Source: Psychromonas marina (GTDB lineage: Bacteria; Pseudomonadota; Gammaproteobacteria; Enterobacterales; Psychromonadaceae). Taken from it: a stretch of 64,000 bases of DNA. Where the stretch lies: positions 558,001 to 622,000 of the forward strand of contig NZ_BSPQ01000001.1 in assembly GCF_030161115.1 (NCBI RefSeq), written 5' to 3'. The notes below the pieces were generated by a model, which worked only from the letters and a program-made list of their open reading frames with translations, was not told where the DNA came from and did not search any database. Below are positions 1 through 9,525 of this stretch, piece by piece (within the stretch, counting starts at the first letter, position 1; every line of letters starts with the position of its first letter). Position numbers and translations under genes: made by a program.

Positions 1-606
1 CAGTGAACAACAGAGTAAGATAAACATCCAAGTGATCATATCTAACGCTTCAAACACACTACCCGGTAACGGTGTCATAGAAAGGTTTAAAATCTGCTCA
101 AAGGTCATCGCTAAAATCGTCCATGCAACACCGATAACCACCAGCACTTTTAAGATAGATTTTAGAAGCTCGACCCAGGCTTGCATCCCTAACATACGTT
201 TTAACCCCGCTTTAGGGCTAAGTCGACTCCATTTAGGCATCATCGATTTAGTGCTGAATATCATCCCCCCAAGTAGCGAACTGCCTAAAATAGAGATGAC
301 AAATAACATAAATAAAATAATAAACATCGGCATCGCCAAGCCTTTAAAGCTTGTCGTTAAATGGATCCAGAGGTATTCAGGGGAAAACAACACACTTCGC
401 TCAAAGGTGAACGAATATTTCATCATCACAGACAGTTCATAGGCTAATCGGTCACCAAAAACTAATAATGCAAAAGCAGCCGAGATAAGTACCGAGGCGG
501 TTGCAAGCTCTTTTGAACGGGCAACCTGTCCCTTCTCTTTGGATTTACGGATTTTGTCCGGTGTGGCTTCCTCGGAGCGTTCTGTACCATTCTCATTTTC
601 AGCCAT
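1..606 (-). CDS. flhB: FlhB, flagellar export gate protein (partial, N-terminal part)
   Basis: Inner-membrane switch protein of the flagellar type III export apparatus, which changes substrate specificity from rod/hook to filament. The reading frame starts at 606 with MAENENGTERSEEATPDKIR. This is the usual FlhB N-terminus, with the conserved 'SEEATPDKIRKSKEKGQVARS' region just before the first membrane span. About 202 codons are present. The cytoplasmic autocleavage domain with its NPTH motif lies beyond the left edge. It is the last gene seen of the fli operon, 12 bases after fliR. Identity is firm from motif and position. Confidence 0.93.
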   Translation of the reverse strand, partial: MAENENGTERSEEATPDKIRKSKEKGQVARSKELATASVLISAAFALLVFGDRLAYELSVMMKYSFTFERSVLFSPEYLWIHLTTSFKGLAMPMFIILFMLFVISILGSSLLGGMIFSTKSMMPKWSRLSPKAGLKRMLGMQAWVELLKSILKVLVVIGVAWTILAMTFEQILNLSMTPLPGSVFEALDMITWMFILLCCSL

Positions 607-618
607 ACTAAGCTCCCT

Positions 619-1413
619 TTAGGGTTGTTTCTCACAAACACCATTTAATAATTCACACATGGTGGTGATGCCACGCAACCACTGATTTTCAAAATGAGTT
701 GGTACATTAATCAGGGTGATCCACAGAACAAATAATCCAAACACCATGCTGATAGAAAAACCTAAACTGAAGATATTAAGTTGTGGTGCTGCTTTGGTCA
801 TAATGCCAAAAGAGAGGTTAACTAATAACATCGCGACCATCGAGGCGATTGAAAAAGCTAATGCAGCTTGAAACATCACAGAAAACCACCCTGCTAATTT
901 CTGATAGTCAGTAGCAAGCAAACCTTTCATTGAAATAGGTAAAGTCTCGAAACTGCGCACAATCAACTCAATCATTAACAGGTGACCATCGACACCTAAA
1001 AACAACAGCGTAACCAGCAATACATAAAACTGACCGACAACGGGTGATGACTGTCCACTCATCGGATCCGCCATCGATGCAAAACCTAAACTGGTTTGCA
1101 TCGCGATAATTTGCCCTGCAACCACAAAAGTTTGCACAACAAAAATGGAGATAGTACCAATCGCAATCCCGATCAGTAATTGCTGTAAAATCACAAAAGC
1201 ACTGGCGACAGAAAAGAGTTCAATATCCATCGGTGCAGCAGGCAGAATTGGGAAAACAGCAATGGTCACCGCAAGCGCATAAAACAGGCGCACACGTTTT
1301 GGCGTGGTACGTGAACCCACCACTACCATCACCATTAACATCGCAGCAATACGTGTAAATGACCAAATATAAGTGGCAATCCAATTCATCAGCAGTTCAG
1401 CAGAATATTCCAT
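619..1413 (-). CDS. fliR: FliR, flagellar export gate protein
   Basis: Polytopic inner-membrane component of the export gate (FliP5-FliQ4-FliR1). The 264-residue protein has about six hydrophobic segments and the usual N-terminus MEYSAELLMNWIATYIW, followed by TRIAAMLMVMVVVGSR. I chose the ATG at 1413 because related FliR proteins start at this MEY. An in-frame TTG at 1449 would overlap fliQ and add 12 unrelated-looking residues. No strong ribosome site is seen, which suits translational coupling to fliQ, whose stop is 25 bases upstream. flhB follows 12 bases after the stop. Confidence 0.93.
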   Translation of the reverse strand: MEYSAELLMNWIATYIWSFTRIAAMLMVMVVVGSRTTPKRVRLFYALAVTIAVFPILPAAPMDIELFSVASAFVILQQLLIGIAIGTISIFVVQTFVVAGQIIAMQTSLGFASMADPMSGQSSPVVGQFYVLLVTLLFLGVDGHLLMIELIVRSFETLPISMKGLLATDYQKLAGWFSVMFQAALAFSIASMVAMLLVNLSFGIMTKAAPQLNIFSLGFSISMVFGLFVLWITLINVPTHFENQWLRGITTMCELLNGVCEKQP

Positions 1414-1438
1414 CGCTAGTGTTGCTTCAACATGGTCA

Positions 1439-1708
1439 TTAACCCACAACTTGCGGAATTTGATCGATCATCGCAATAAAGAATTCCATTAACTTACCAA
1501 AGCCCCAATGCGCACCAAATGCCAATGCAATTAACGTCATCATCAACCTCGGTAAAAAGCTTAAGGTTTGCTCATTGATTGAAGTCGCAGCTTGGAAAAT
1601 AGCAACCACTAAACCAATTAATAGGCTAGGAATAATAGCCGCTGAGACCAATACCAAAACAGTCCACAGTGCTTGGCGGAATATATTAACAAAAACTTCC
1701 GGTTCCAT
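1439..1708 (-). CDS. fliQ: FliQ, flagellar export gate protein
   Basis: Small inner-membrane export gate subunit of 89 residues, the normal family length, with two hydrophobic hairpin helices separated by the conserved QAATSINEQTLSFLPR stretch. The start at 1708 (MEPEVFVNIFRQALW) has a clear GGAGAGG ribosome site four bases upstream. An upstream in-frame start would run back into fliP and lacks support. It lies eight bases after the fliP stop, and fliR follows. Fixed gene order fliO-P-Q-R-flhB supports the call. Confidence 0.94.
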   Translation of the reverse strand: MEPEVFVNIFRQALWTVLVLVSAAIIPSLLIGLVVAIFQAATSINEQTLSFLPRLMMTLIALAFGAHWGFGKLMEFFIAMIDQIPQVVG

Positions 1709-1716
1709 TTCCTCTC

Positions 1717-2463
1717 CTACAACAGACCAAAGCTGTTTGCGAGACTGCCCATGATCAAGTTCCAACCATCTACTAATACAAACAGCATTAACTTAAAGGG
1801 TAACGAAACAATCATTGGCGATAACATCATCATACCCATTGCCATTAAGATACTGGCCACCACTAAATCGATGATCAGAAAAGGGATGAATATCATAAAG
1901 CCAATTTGAAAAGCGGTTTTTAATTCACTGGTAACAAAAGCGGGAATAAGCACGGTAATAGGCACCTCTTCAGGTGTATCTACTTGCACATTCGCTATCT
2001 CTAAAAAGGTTTCTAAGTCTTTTAAGCGCGTCTGTGACAGCATAAACTCCATCATCGGTTGTTTACCTAGTTCCAACGCCTCTGCTATTGGCATATTTTC
2101 ATTGAGGTAAGGCTGCAGTGCACTTTCATTAATTTTATCAAAAACCGGCGTCATAATGAAAAACGTTAAAAACAGTGCAATACCATTTATCACCTGATTT
2201 GAAGGCGTTTGTTGCAAACCTAATGCTTGTCTTAAAATCGACATCACCACCACAATACGGGTAAATGAGGTCATTAAAATCAGCATTGCAGGCAAGAAAC
2301 TTAACGCAGTCATAAACGCAAGCACTTGCAAGGTCACACTGTATTCTTGATCTCCCCCGGCGTTGGTGGTTACCGTCAGGGCAGATAATGCCCCCGGCTC
2401 GGCAAGCAGCGATGGAGAGAAAAATAACAGCGAGCTGAGCAACAATAAAAGTACTTTATTCAT
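1717..2463 (-). CDS. fliP: FliP, flagellar export gate protein
   Basis: Core export-gate subunit. The 248-residue protein starts with a cleavable signal peptide ([21 protein letters not shown]), as FliP does. It then has four membrane segments with the family stretch [19 protein letters not shown] at about residues 57-75 and [15 protein letters not shown] shortly after. The start overlaps the end of fliO by eight bases, implying coupled translation. Length and order match the family, and nothing is odd. Confidence 0.95.
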   Translation of the reverse strand: MNKVLLLLLSSLLFFSPSLLAEPGALSALTVTTNAGGDQEYSVTLQVLAFMTALSFLPAMLILMTSFTRIVVVMSILRQALGLQQTPSNQVINGIALFLTFFIMTPVFDKINESALQPYLNENMPIAEALELGKQPMMEFMLSQTRLKDLETFLEIANVQVDTPEEVPITVLIPAFVTSELKTAFQIGFMIFIPFLIIDLVVASILMAMGMMMLSPMIVSLPFKLMLFVLVDGWNLIMGSLANSFGLL

Positions 2464-2869
2464 TACGTTTAGTGCTTATTTTAGAAAGGAGTGTGGAAAA
2501 AGAGTGCTTACTTTTACCGTCTGTAGGCTCACAGGGGTCTTCTTCAGGCAGAGGCAAGGTATCTAACAGATTAATGTTTTGCTCAGTCACGCCAATCAGA
2601 TAACGTTTTTGGTCAACTTCTATTATCTGCACTCGCCCTTTGTTAGTAAGCGGCTGTGTCGCAATCACTTTAATTAATGAATTGCCGTTAGCATTGCGGA
2701 TTAAATTGCTTTTTTTCATTAAAAAGGCAAACACAAAAATACAAGCTAACACCAAGACTAAGGAAGCAACCATACTACCGATACTTAGATCTGAAGGAGG
2801 CTTAAGCCCCCCTTCCGCCCAACAGAGCGTCGGCAAAAACAACGTAATGAACAACAAAACATATTTCAT
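2456..2869 (-). CDS. fliO: FliO, flagellar export assembly protein
   Basis: Short bitopic membrane protein that helps assemble the FliP ring. It has 137 residues: an N-terminal signal-like segment ending CWAEGG, a single strong membrane helix at about residues 33-53 ([20 protein letters not shown]), then a cytoplasmic domain with [23 protein letters not shown]. This last motif is typical of FliO. The start overlaps the fliN stop (ATGA), and the end overlaps fliP by eight bases. FliO is poorly conserved, so the call leans on position as well as sequence. Confidence 0.9.
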   Translation of the reverse strand: MKYVLLFITLFLPTLCWAEGGLKPPSDLSIGSMVASLVLVLACIFVFAFLMKKSNLIRNANGNSLIKVIATQPLTNKGRVQIIEVDQKRYLIGVTEQNINLLDTLPLPEEDPCEPTDGKSKHSFSTLLSKISTKRNE

Positions 2870-3258
2870 TTAAGTTTCTTAATGCGTTCTGTTTGGCTAA
2901 TCACATCGGTCAAACGAATACCAAATTTATCATTAACCACCACCACTTCACCGTGGGCGATTAGGGTGCCATTAACCAATACATCTAATGGCTCACCAGC
3001 AATACGATCTAACTCAACAACCGAACCTTGGTTTAATTGTAATAAATTACGAATATTGATTTTACTGCGACCAACCTCCATCGAGATAGTCACCGGGATA
3101 TCTAAAATACTGTCTAAACGCGCATACTCATCAGCGCTTAATGGGGGGGAGCTATCCTTTAACTCATTCAGTTCGACATTGCTTACATTATCACCCGCAT
3201 CACCGGATTCTTCTAAAGCTGCAGCCCACTCATCGGCCATATCTTGTTCTGTACTCAT
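2866..3258 (-). CDS. fliN: FliN, flagellar motor switch / C-ring protein
   Basis: Cytoplasmic C-ring protein that forms the lower switch ring with FliM and docks the export ATPase complex. It has 130 residues: a variable acidic N-terminal third, then the SpoA domain from about residue 50 to the end (LDIPVTISMEVGRSKINIR, then LNQGSVVELDRIAGEPLDV and VNDKFGIRLTDV). Length is normal. It sits 24 bases after fliM and its stop overlaps the fliO start (ATGA). Confidence 0.95.
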   Translation of the reverse strand: MSTEQDMADEWAAALEESGDAGDNVSNVELNELKDSSPPLSADEYARLDSILDIPVTISMEVGRSKINIRNLLQLNQGSVVELDRIAGEPLDVLVNGTLIAHGEVVVVNDKFGIRLTDVISQTERIKKLK

Positions 3259-3282
3259 TACGTTCTTCCTATCTATTCGCTA

Positions 3283-4302
3283 TTATTCAAGATCTTTTAA
3301 GTTACCCAGTTGTAGCTGGGTATTTTGTACTTCAGGGCGCTCAATGCGTTCTGTAATTTTCAGTGCTAAATTCTCATTACTTTGACCAAGTGTTGCTCTA
3401 AAAGTAGGTAGTCCCTCGACTAGCACCATCATTGACTCAGGCAGATCAACGGGAATAATATCCCCCGCTTTGAGATCAATCATATCGCGTAGAGGCATCT
3501 CTTTTTCTAACAACTTAGCCGTAAAATCGACACTGACATCCATAATTTCATCTTCTAAGGCTTGGCTCCAACGTTGATCAGTATCTTCTTTGTCACTCTG
3601 TACCCCCGCATCAAGTAGTTCACGAATTGGTTCCAACATTGAGTAAGGCATTGCGATATGAAAGTCACCGCCCCCTCCATCGAGTTCGATGTGAAATGAG
3701 TTCACCACAATCACTTCTGTAGGGCTCACAATGTTCGCCATTGCAGGGTTTACTTCAGAGTCAAGGTACTCAAATTCAGCATCCATCACCGGTGCCCATG
3801 CATCATGGTAATCTTCAAAAATTATTTTTAATAACATCTGAATAATACGGCGCTCTGTGGGAGTAAATTCACGCCCTTCTATCTTGGCATGGTGGCGACC
3901 GTCTCCACCAAAAAAGTTTTCCACTAAGATAAACACTAAACGCGCTTCCATAGTGACTAACGCAGTGCCTTTTAAAGGGCGAAAGCGCACCATATTTAAA
4001 CTCGTCGGGACAAATAAAGTATGTACGTATTCACCAAACTTGAGCATCTGTACACCATTAATGGAGACCTCTGCAGTATGGCGTAGCATGTTAAATAAAC
4101 TGATGCGTAAATGGCGTGCAAAGCGCTCATTAACCAGTTCCAGTGTTGGCATACGACCGCGCACAATACGGTCCTGTGATGAAAAGTCAAAATGAACAAG
4201 GGCTTCCTCGCCATCATCTTCACTTTCAACAACATCCTCTTCAACATCATCGACACCATGCAACAGCGCATCAATTTCGTCTTGGGATAATAGATCTGCC
4301 AT
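3283..4302 (-). CDS. fliM: FliM, flagellar motor switch protein
   Basis: C-ring switch subunit that binds phosphorylated CheY and sets rotation direction. The 339-residue protein begins MADLLSQDEIDALLHGV, the conserved CheY-P-binding peptide. An acidic linker follows (DDVEEDVVESEDDGEEA), then the CheC-like middle domain and a C-terminal SpoA domain from about residue 255. Length is typical. It is followed by fliN and preceded by fliL after 31 bases. Confidence 0.96.
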   Translation of the reverse strand: MADLLSQDEIDALLHGVDDVEEDVVESEDDGEEALVHFDFSSQDRIVRGRMPTLELVNERFARHLRISLFNMLRHTAEVSINGVQMLKFGEYVHTLFVPTSLNMVRFRPLKGTALVTMEARLVFILVENFFGGDGRHHAKIEGREFTPTERRIIQMLLKIIFEDYHDAWAPVMDAEFEYLDSEVNPAMANIVSPTEVIVVNSFHIELDGGGGDFHIAMPYSMLEPIRELLDAGVQSDKEDTDQRWSQALEDEIMDVSVDFTAKLLEKEMPLRDMIDLKAGDIIPVDLPESMMVLVEGLPTFRATLGQSNENLALKITERIERPEVQNTQLQLGNLKDLE

Positions 4303-4333
4303 AAAAAACCTTACTAATTAAAAAATGTGATGA

Positions 4334-4846
4334 TCACTGTAAAACAAAACCGGTGAATAAAACCGTGTGGACAATCTCTTTACCCTCGCGTTTTTTAGTT
4401 TCTTCATTAATTGCGACTAATGCTGACTTCCTAAGTGCTTCCTTTCCTTCAGGGCTGCGTAATTGCGCTGCTGTTGCTGCACTAAATACGCTTACTAACG
4501 TCCCCTCTAACAATGGAATATGCTTTTTAGCAAGTGTCGCATTTTCATTGCCACGTACCATTAACTGCACTTTAATTTGCACCAAACGATCACGTTTACC
4601 TTCCATTACATTAAATACAAATGGGCGCGGCATCGCGACATAGTTCGCTGATAACGTTTGCTCTGGTTGCTTTATTTCGACTACAACTTCCGTTGCTACT
4701 TCACTGTCATCAGAGGCAAAGAAAAAAACATATGCCGCTACACCAGCGCCTAAAACAAGTAATACAGCAACAATGATAATAATTAATTTTTTCTTACTAT
4801 TTGAAGGAGTTCCCTCACCATCTAATGATATCTGCTCATCAGGCAT
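4334..4846 (-). CDS. fliL: FliL, flagellar basal-body/stator associated protein
   Basis: Single-pass inner-membrane protein that associates with the stators. It has 170 residues: a short cytoplasmic N-terminus, one membrane helix at about residues 19-42 (KKLIIIIVAVLLVLGAGVAA), then a periplasmic domain containing YVAMPRPFVFNVMEGKRDRLVQI and ending TVLFTGFVLQ, as FliL proteins do. It lies 78 bases downstream of fliK with no visible terminator between them, so it is probably in the same transcript. Confidence 0.93.
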   Translation of the reverse strand: MPDEQISLDGEGTPSNSKKKLIIIIVAVLLVLGAGVAAYVFFFASDDSEVATEVVVEIKQPEQTLSANYVAMPRPFVFNVMEGKRDRLVQIKVQLMVRGNENATLAKKHIPLLEGTLVSVFSAATAAQLRSPEGKEALRKSALVAINEETKKREGKEIVHTVLFTGFVLQ

Positions 4847-4924
4847 AGTTAATATTTCCCTATTTTTATACGTTGGTTTTCAGTGTTGCTGATTTTAATG
4901 CAAATGAATGACAAATACAGAGCT

Positions 4925-6757
4925 TTATGCATAATAATCAATTCCTTGAGCAGGAATCGGGATTTGCGTACTCATCCACTCTCCTTGATCGTCTAAACCT
5001 TGTTCAGTGCCATCACGCCCGCCCTGTAAAGCAACACTGCCATTGCCTGAATGTTGCGATGAAGACTGCTCCTGCTTACTCTGTTGCTCGACCGTTGCTT
5101 CACCTAAGTTGATACCCTGTTGGGCTAACTGTTCACGTAACCTTGGTAAATTTTGTTCAACAATATCGCGACTTTGACCAGCTTGTGTCTGAATAGCCAC
5201 CTGCAATTGATCCTGTTGTATCTGCAACTTGATATGCATCGAACCTAATTCAGCAGGATCCAGGCGAATAGTCACTTCTTGTTTCCCCTGTGCCATCATC
5301 ATCATCAACCGTTCCCCTATCATCGCAGAAGCTTGTTTAGATTGTAATTCAAGGGGTTGTTGCAATGCTGCTGATTGCATTAATGGCGTATTATGTGTTG
5401 TTTGCTGGAGCATCCTATCGCTGACAGCGGTTGCTGCGATTGAGCGTAATCCATTATTCTCTATATTTTGAGGAGGCGTCGATTTAGCCATCTCTTGATT
5501 TAAAGAGGAGATAAGACTATCAAGTTTATTACTACTCTGGTTGCTCTCTTTGGGGGTATTCTCGTCAGTGACTTGCACAGCATCACTGCCCATATTATCA
5601 GTATTTAACTTAATCTTTTTTTCAAATGCTGGCGCAGCTTCTGTTGTTTTTGCCGCTATATCCGCATCTAGCTTAGTTTTAGGATCCGTTACCTGAGTAT
5701 CTATTTTTTGTGCGTTTTCTATTTGTGACAAAATAGGATTTATTACTTTAGATGGTTGCGACTGGTGGTCAGTAGCATCAGTACTGTCGTTGCTTGATAC
5801 GGCAAAGGTCTTGTTAGATACTTGATGATCAGTGACGAGTTGCTCTTCTAGCAAAGGATCCGCATCAAGTACTAAACCTTTTACGCCACTTTCAGCAAGA
5901 TCATTGTCAGTGCTCTCATTCTTAGCAATTTGCTCAATTGGCTCTTTATTCGACATTTCAGATGCTTGATTAAGCCCTGTTGCCATTTTCTCGGTTTTAT
6001 CTGCAGCTTCACCAACAACATCTTGATTAAGTACTTTATTAGCTGAAGCGAATAGCTCTTTTTTAACCTCTTGAGTGACCACATCATTCTGTTTTTCTGA
6101 AGAGGGTAAAAGAGGAAGCGCTATCTCTTCACTCATTGTATCACCCGTATTAACAGTTTCCTCTGTCGCTTCTTTCGAGTCCATTGCACCCGCTAAATCT
6201 GTATTGCTTTGCGGCTCTATTAGTGCGCTTTGAGAGCCCTCATTCGCAGGTAGGCTCGTTTGACTAAAAGTGGCTTGTTTAATTGCTTTTACGACCTGCT
6301 CATCCGATGATTCAATATTACTAATAGGTTCTTTTTTAGTAATGGAAGTTGCGACGTTGCTCGAAAGTTCAGTAATGTTTTGCAGTACATCCTTATGATT
6401 ATCATTATCATTTACATTTACAAGCAATTGTTCTTCAGAAGCAGGTAACGCAAAAACCTCATCGCTTGAGGCTTGCTGATCTAGTTGTTGACCCTTTGTA
6501 GATAGGGGTGTTTCTTCAACCAGTGTTTGCTCTAAGACAGCTTCACCAGTTACTGTTTGTTGTTGAACGGTTTGCGATAAGGTCGATTTTATTAAGGCTT
6601 TATTGTCAGTCAAGTCACTCAACACAGAGGAGAAACGTTGTGCAGTATTTTCTTCACCGGTTTTATCGCTATGTTCAACCTCATGAGCCTCTTTATCGGC
6701 ATGATTTTTTTCTGTTGCAAGCAATTTAGTTGGGGATGTGGAGAGTATTGATTGCAT
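4925..6757 (-). CDS. fliK: FliK, flagellar hook-length control protein
   Basis: Secreted molecular ruler that sets hook length and triggers the substrate switch. The 610-residue protein is long for a FliK and has a low-complexity N-terminal two thirds rich in E, S, T, Q and D. The conserved C-terminal domain is clear at about residues 470-560: QEVTIRLDPAELGSMHIKL, then QLQVAIQTQAGQSRDIVEQ and LPRLREQLAQQGINL. A Q/S/G-rich tail follows. Position between fliJ and fliL is standard. The long unstructured part is where sequence drifts fastest, so only the C-terminal domain identifies it. Confidence 0.92.
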   Translation of the reverse strand: MQSILSTSPTKLLATEKNHADKEAHEVEHSDKTGEENTAQRFSSVLSDLTDNKALIKSTLSQTVQQQTVTGEAVLEQTLVEETPLSTKGQQLDQQASSDEVFALPASEEQLLVNVNDNDNHKDVLQNITELSSNVATSITKKEPISNIESSDEQVVKAIKQATFSQTSLPANEGSQSALIEPQSNTDLAGAMDSKEATEETVNTGDTMSEEIALPLLPSSEKQNDVVTQEVKKELFASANKVLNQDVVGEAADKTEKMATGLNQASEMSNKEPIEQIAKNESTDNDLAESGVKGLVLDADPLLEEQLVTDHQVSNKTFAVSSNDSTDATDHQSQPSKVINPILSQIENAQKIDTQVTDPKTKLDADIAAKTTEAAPAFEKKIKLNTDNMGSDAVQVTDENTPKESNQSSNKLDSLISSLNQEMAKSTPPQNIENNGLRSIAATAVSDRMLQQTTHNTPLMQSAALQQPLELQSKQASAMIGERLMMMMAQGKQEVTIRLDPAELGSMHIKLQIQQDQLQVAIQTQAGQSRDIVEQNLPRLREQLAQQGINLGEATVEQQSKQEQSSSQHSGNGSVALQGGRDGTEQGLDDQGEWMSTQIPIPAQGIDYYA

Positions 6758-6827
6758 CGAGATCTCTTTTGAGGATAGTTATTGCCATTAATCGGTATTT
6801 TTACCGCGTTATAACACTGCAAGCAAT

Positions 6828-7280
6828 TTACAGACCAGATTGTGATTGTTTTTGAAAGTATTGAAAGGTTGCAAATTCATCGAGTAACATTTGCTCTTTT
6901 TTATCTGCTAACGCTAACTTCTTTTTTGCTTTTTTTTCTAATAACATGCCTAACGCTTTATGATTTACCTGCGCTTCAATCCACATTTTTTTGTGCGCTT
7001 GTACATCATACTCAAACTTAACCATTCCCTGCTGATGCTGAGTAACACCTTGATCTATTTGCACAATAAACTGTTGATACTTCCCTAAATCGGCAATAGA
7101 TACGCCTTGTGAACCTTTTTCACTGAGTTGGTTCGTATATTGGCGACGATATTGATGTAGATTTTGCAATTGCTGACGCTGTTCAAATAACGCTTGCTGT
7201 GCGTGCTGATATGCTTTTAATGCTTGATTTACCTGTTTTTCTCGTTGCTCATAAACAAGCTGTAATGCGTCTCTAGACAT
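6828..7280 (-). CDS. fliJ: FliJ, flagellar export coiled-coil protein
   Basis: Soluble export chaperone/stalk that inserts into the FliI hexamer. The 150-residue protein is almost entirely helical and rich in Q, K and E, with coiled-coil heptads from about residue 8 to 140 (QREKQVNQALKAYQHAQQAL). The middle holds YRRQYTNQLSEKGSQGVSI, a stretch typical of FliJ. It starts nine bases after fliI ends and the length matches the family. FliJ is weakly conserved, so position supports the call. Confidence 0.9.
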   Translation of the reverse strand: MSRDALQLVYEQREKQVNQALKAYQHAQQALFEQRQQLQNLHQYRRQYTNQLSEKGSQGVSIADLGKYQQFIVQIDQGVTQHQQGMVKFEYDVQAHKKMWIEAQVNHKALGMLLEKKAKKKLALADKKEQMLLDEFATFQYFQKQSQSGL

Positions 7281-7289
7281 AGTAATTCC

Positions 7290-8621
7290 CTAACTATTCA
7301 CAAACTGCTGGGTTAAGGTAGCAAGCTGTGTCAAACAATCGTTATAGCTAATGCTATCTTTCATGCCTTGCTGCAAAAAGTGATCCAACTTAGGTCTTAT
7401 CACAATCGCTTTATCGATGCGTGGATCGCTACCGCGAGAATATGCACCAATGGTAATGAGTTCTTTGTTCTCTTGATATAAGGAATAAGCTTGTTTTAAT
7501 GCGCGCGCAAGCGTTTGATGCTCTTCTGAAGTCACCATCGGCATCACACGACTGATTGACTTACCCACATCAATAGCGGGGAAATGACCAGAATCAGCCA
7601 ACTCTCGAGAGAGTACAATATGCCCATCTAAGATCGCACGAGAGGCATCTGCAATCGGATCCTGTAGATCATCACCTTCCGTTAACACGGTAAAAAAGGC
7701 ACTAATCGAACCTTGATTTTCATTTCCGTTACCGGCTCGTTCAACTAAAGCGGGCAATTTTGCAAATACAGAGGGTGGATAACCTTTCGTCGCTGGCGGC
7801 TCACCGATTGCAAGTGCAATTTCACGCTGTGCCTGTGCAAAACGTGTCAGTGAATCCATCAATAACAGCACATTTAAACCCTGATCTCGAAAATACTCAG
7901 CGATGGTTAATGACGTTTCACAGCCCTTTAAACGCATTAGTGGCGAAGCATCTGCAGGCGCAGCGATCACAACGGCGCGTTTACGCCCTTCTTCACCCAA
8001 GATCTCTTCAATAAACTCTTTCACCTCTCGACCACGTTCACCGATCAGTCCCACCACCACTACATCCGCGGTGGTACCACGGGTCATCATGCCAAGTAAA
8101 ACACTTTTACCGACGCCCGAGCCTGCAAACAAGCCCATACGCTGACCTTGACCAACGGTTAATAGCGCGTTAATCGCTTTAATTCCGACATCCAGGGGTT
8201 CTTTAATCGCTTTACGGCTAAGGGGATTAATACGCGGGTTATTAAATTGACTGGTCTGTGCAGTAACAATGTCACCTTTACCATCAATCGGCTTACCAAT
8301 ACCGTCTAGTACACGCCCAAGCAATTCCATACCAACAGGAATCCCTTGCGCTTCTGTTTGTGGGATGACACGCGCGCCAGGTAAAACACCGGTTAAACGT
8401 TCACTCGGCATTAAAAATAGTCGTTCACCAGAAAAGCCAACCACCTCTGCATCGATAAAACCATCGTTGGTTTCCACGCGGCATAAGCTCCCTACCGCTG
8501 CACTGCAGCCCACTGCCTCTAACGTTAAACCAACTACACGTATTAGTTTCCCTGATACGATCGGCTGAGTGCTCGTGTCTGCCACTTTATATTGGCTTAA
8601 ACGCTCGTCGAAACTAAGCAT
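7290..8621 (-). CDS. fliI: FliI, flagellum-specific export ATPase
   Basis: F1-beta-like ATPase that energises export with FliH and FliJ. The product is 443 residues from the ATG at 8621 ([12 protein letters not shown]). I preferred this to an in-frame ATG at 8681 because the upstream 20 residues look non-coding and lie inside fliH. Walker A is AGSGVGKS at residues 166-173, and Walker B is LLLMDSLTR with Asp256. The family signature [16 protein letters not shown] follows. The start overlaps the fliH stop by eight bases. Confidence 0.95.
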   Translation of the reverse strand: MLSFDERLSQYKVADTSTQPIVSGKLIRVVGLTLEAVGCSAAVGSLCRVETNDGFIDAEVVGFSGERLFLMPSERLTGVLPGARVIPQTEAQGIPVGMELLGRVLDGIGKPIDGKGDIVTAQTSQFNNPRINPLSRKAIKEPLDVGIKAINALLTVGQGQRMGLFAGSGVGKSVLLGMMTRGTTADVVVVGLIGERGREVKEFIEEILGEEGRKRAVVIAAPADASPLMRLKGCETSLTIAEYFRDQGLNVLLLMDSLTRFAQAQREIALAIGEPPATKGYPPSVFAKLPALVERAGNGNENQGSISAFFTVLTEGDDLQDPIADASRAILDGHIVLSRELADSGHFPAIDVGKSISRVMPMVTSEEHQTLARALKQAYSLYQENKELITIGAYSRGSDPRIDKAIVIRPKLDHFLQQGMKDSISYNDCLTQLATLTQQFVNS

Positions 8622-9489
8622 AGCTGAGGGCTTCAACCTCCTCCTGCTCGGTGTTCGATTCCACCGGCATTGGCTGATCATTAATCAAACTAGAATTATC
8701 ATTTTTCTCTGGTAGGTGCTGATAATTTTCTTTAAAGAAACGCTTTAAGACCTGATCAATACGGGTATTAAAAGCAAAGTCGACACTGGATACTTGCGTA
8801 TTAATTTGGCAGTCGCCACGCATTAAGGCGGGCTCGGCTTGTAGATCCCAACCGCGATGAATGCATTGTTCTTGAGAGTAAGCAGCCAAGACAAATTTTA
8901 GATCTTCAGGGTGCAGGTTAATAGACAGCTTTTGTTCGCTGATCGGCAATGCATCCACTGCTTGCTTTAACGCTTGTAGTATTATTTTCGGAGAGGTCTG
9001 TATTTCGCAACGTGTTATCTGTTCAGCTAAAGAGGTAGCGAGGTGTACCAACTGATATTCAGCATTAGCATCAAGTTTTTCAAGAGGATTATGTAATCGA
9101 TCAAGTAACGATGTCCAACGTTTAACTTGTTCTTCAATCTCTTTTGTACCTTGCGCTAATCCTTCTTCAATACCTTGTGCAAGCCCCTCTTGATGACCCG
9201 TTGCTAGGCCTTCTAATTTTCCCTCTTCAACCCCTTGTTGATGCCCATTCTCTTTGCCTTCATTAAAACCATCTTCATAAGCTGATTGGCGAATCGCTTC
9301 AATATCATCCAATGTTAATGGCTTAGGCTGCTCTTCAACATCCTCTTCAATCTCTTCAACCGCTTTGTTACGGTTATTATACCAAGTTGCTGGTTTACCA
9401 AATAATGAACTCTCTTCAGGTTCATCACGTTCGGTTTCGCTTAACTCTGGAATAGACCAGCTTTGAAACTCATCTCTATTATCTGTCAT
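8614..9489 (-). CDS. fliH: FliH, regulator of the export ATPase
   Basis: Binds and regulates FliI and links it to FliN. The 291-residue protein has an acidic N-terminus and then a run of GxxxG repeats at about residues 75-115 ([17 protein letters not shown] and onward), the hallmark of FliH. A C-terminal domain follows ([18 protein letters not shown], then [14 protein letters not shown]). It has an acidic C-terminal extension of about 30 residues that overlaps the fliI start. The gap to fliG is 36 bases. Confidence 0.93.
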   Translation of the reverse strand: MTDNRDEFQSWSIPELSETERDEPEESSLFGKPATWYNNRNKAVEEIEEDVEEQPKPLTLDDIEAIRQSAYEDGFNEGKENGHQQGVEEGKLEGLATGHQEGLAQGIEEGLAQGTKEIEEQVKRWTSLLDRLHNPLEKLDANAEYQLVHLATSLAEQITRCEIQTSPKIILQALKQAVDALPISEQKLSINLHPEDLKFVLAAYSQEQCIHRGWDLQAEPALMRGDCQINTQVSSVDFAFNTRIDQVLKRFFKENYQHLPEKNDNSSLINDQPMPVESNTEQEEVEALSYA

Positions 9490-9525
9490 AAAGCGTAACC
9501 CTCGATATCGTTACCAATAGGCTGA

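Noticed and set aside
32-442. A 136-codon plus-strand open frame
   Set aside because: It lies wholly antisense to flhB, whose frame reads as a clear FlhB N-terminus. No ribosome site or family resemblance.
4898-4913. Sigma-54-like element TGTCATTCATTTGCAT before fliL
   Set aside because: The -24 box has T for G, and the -24/-12 spacing is one base short, which sigma-54 does not tolerate.
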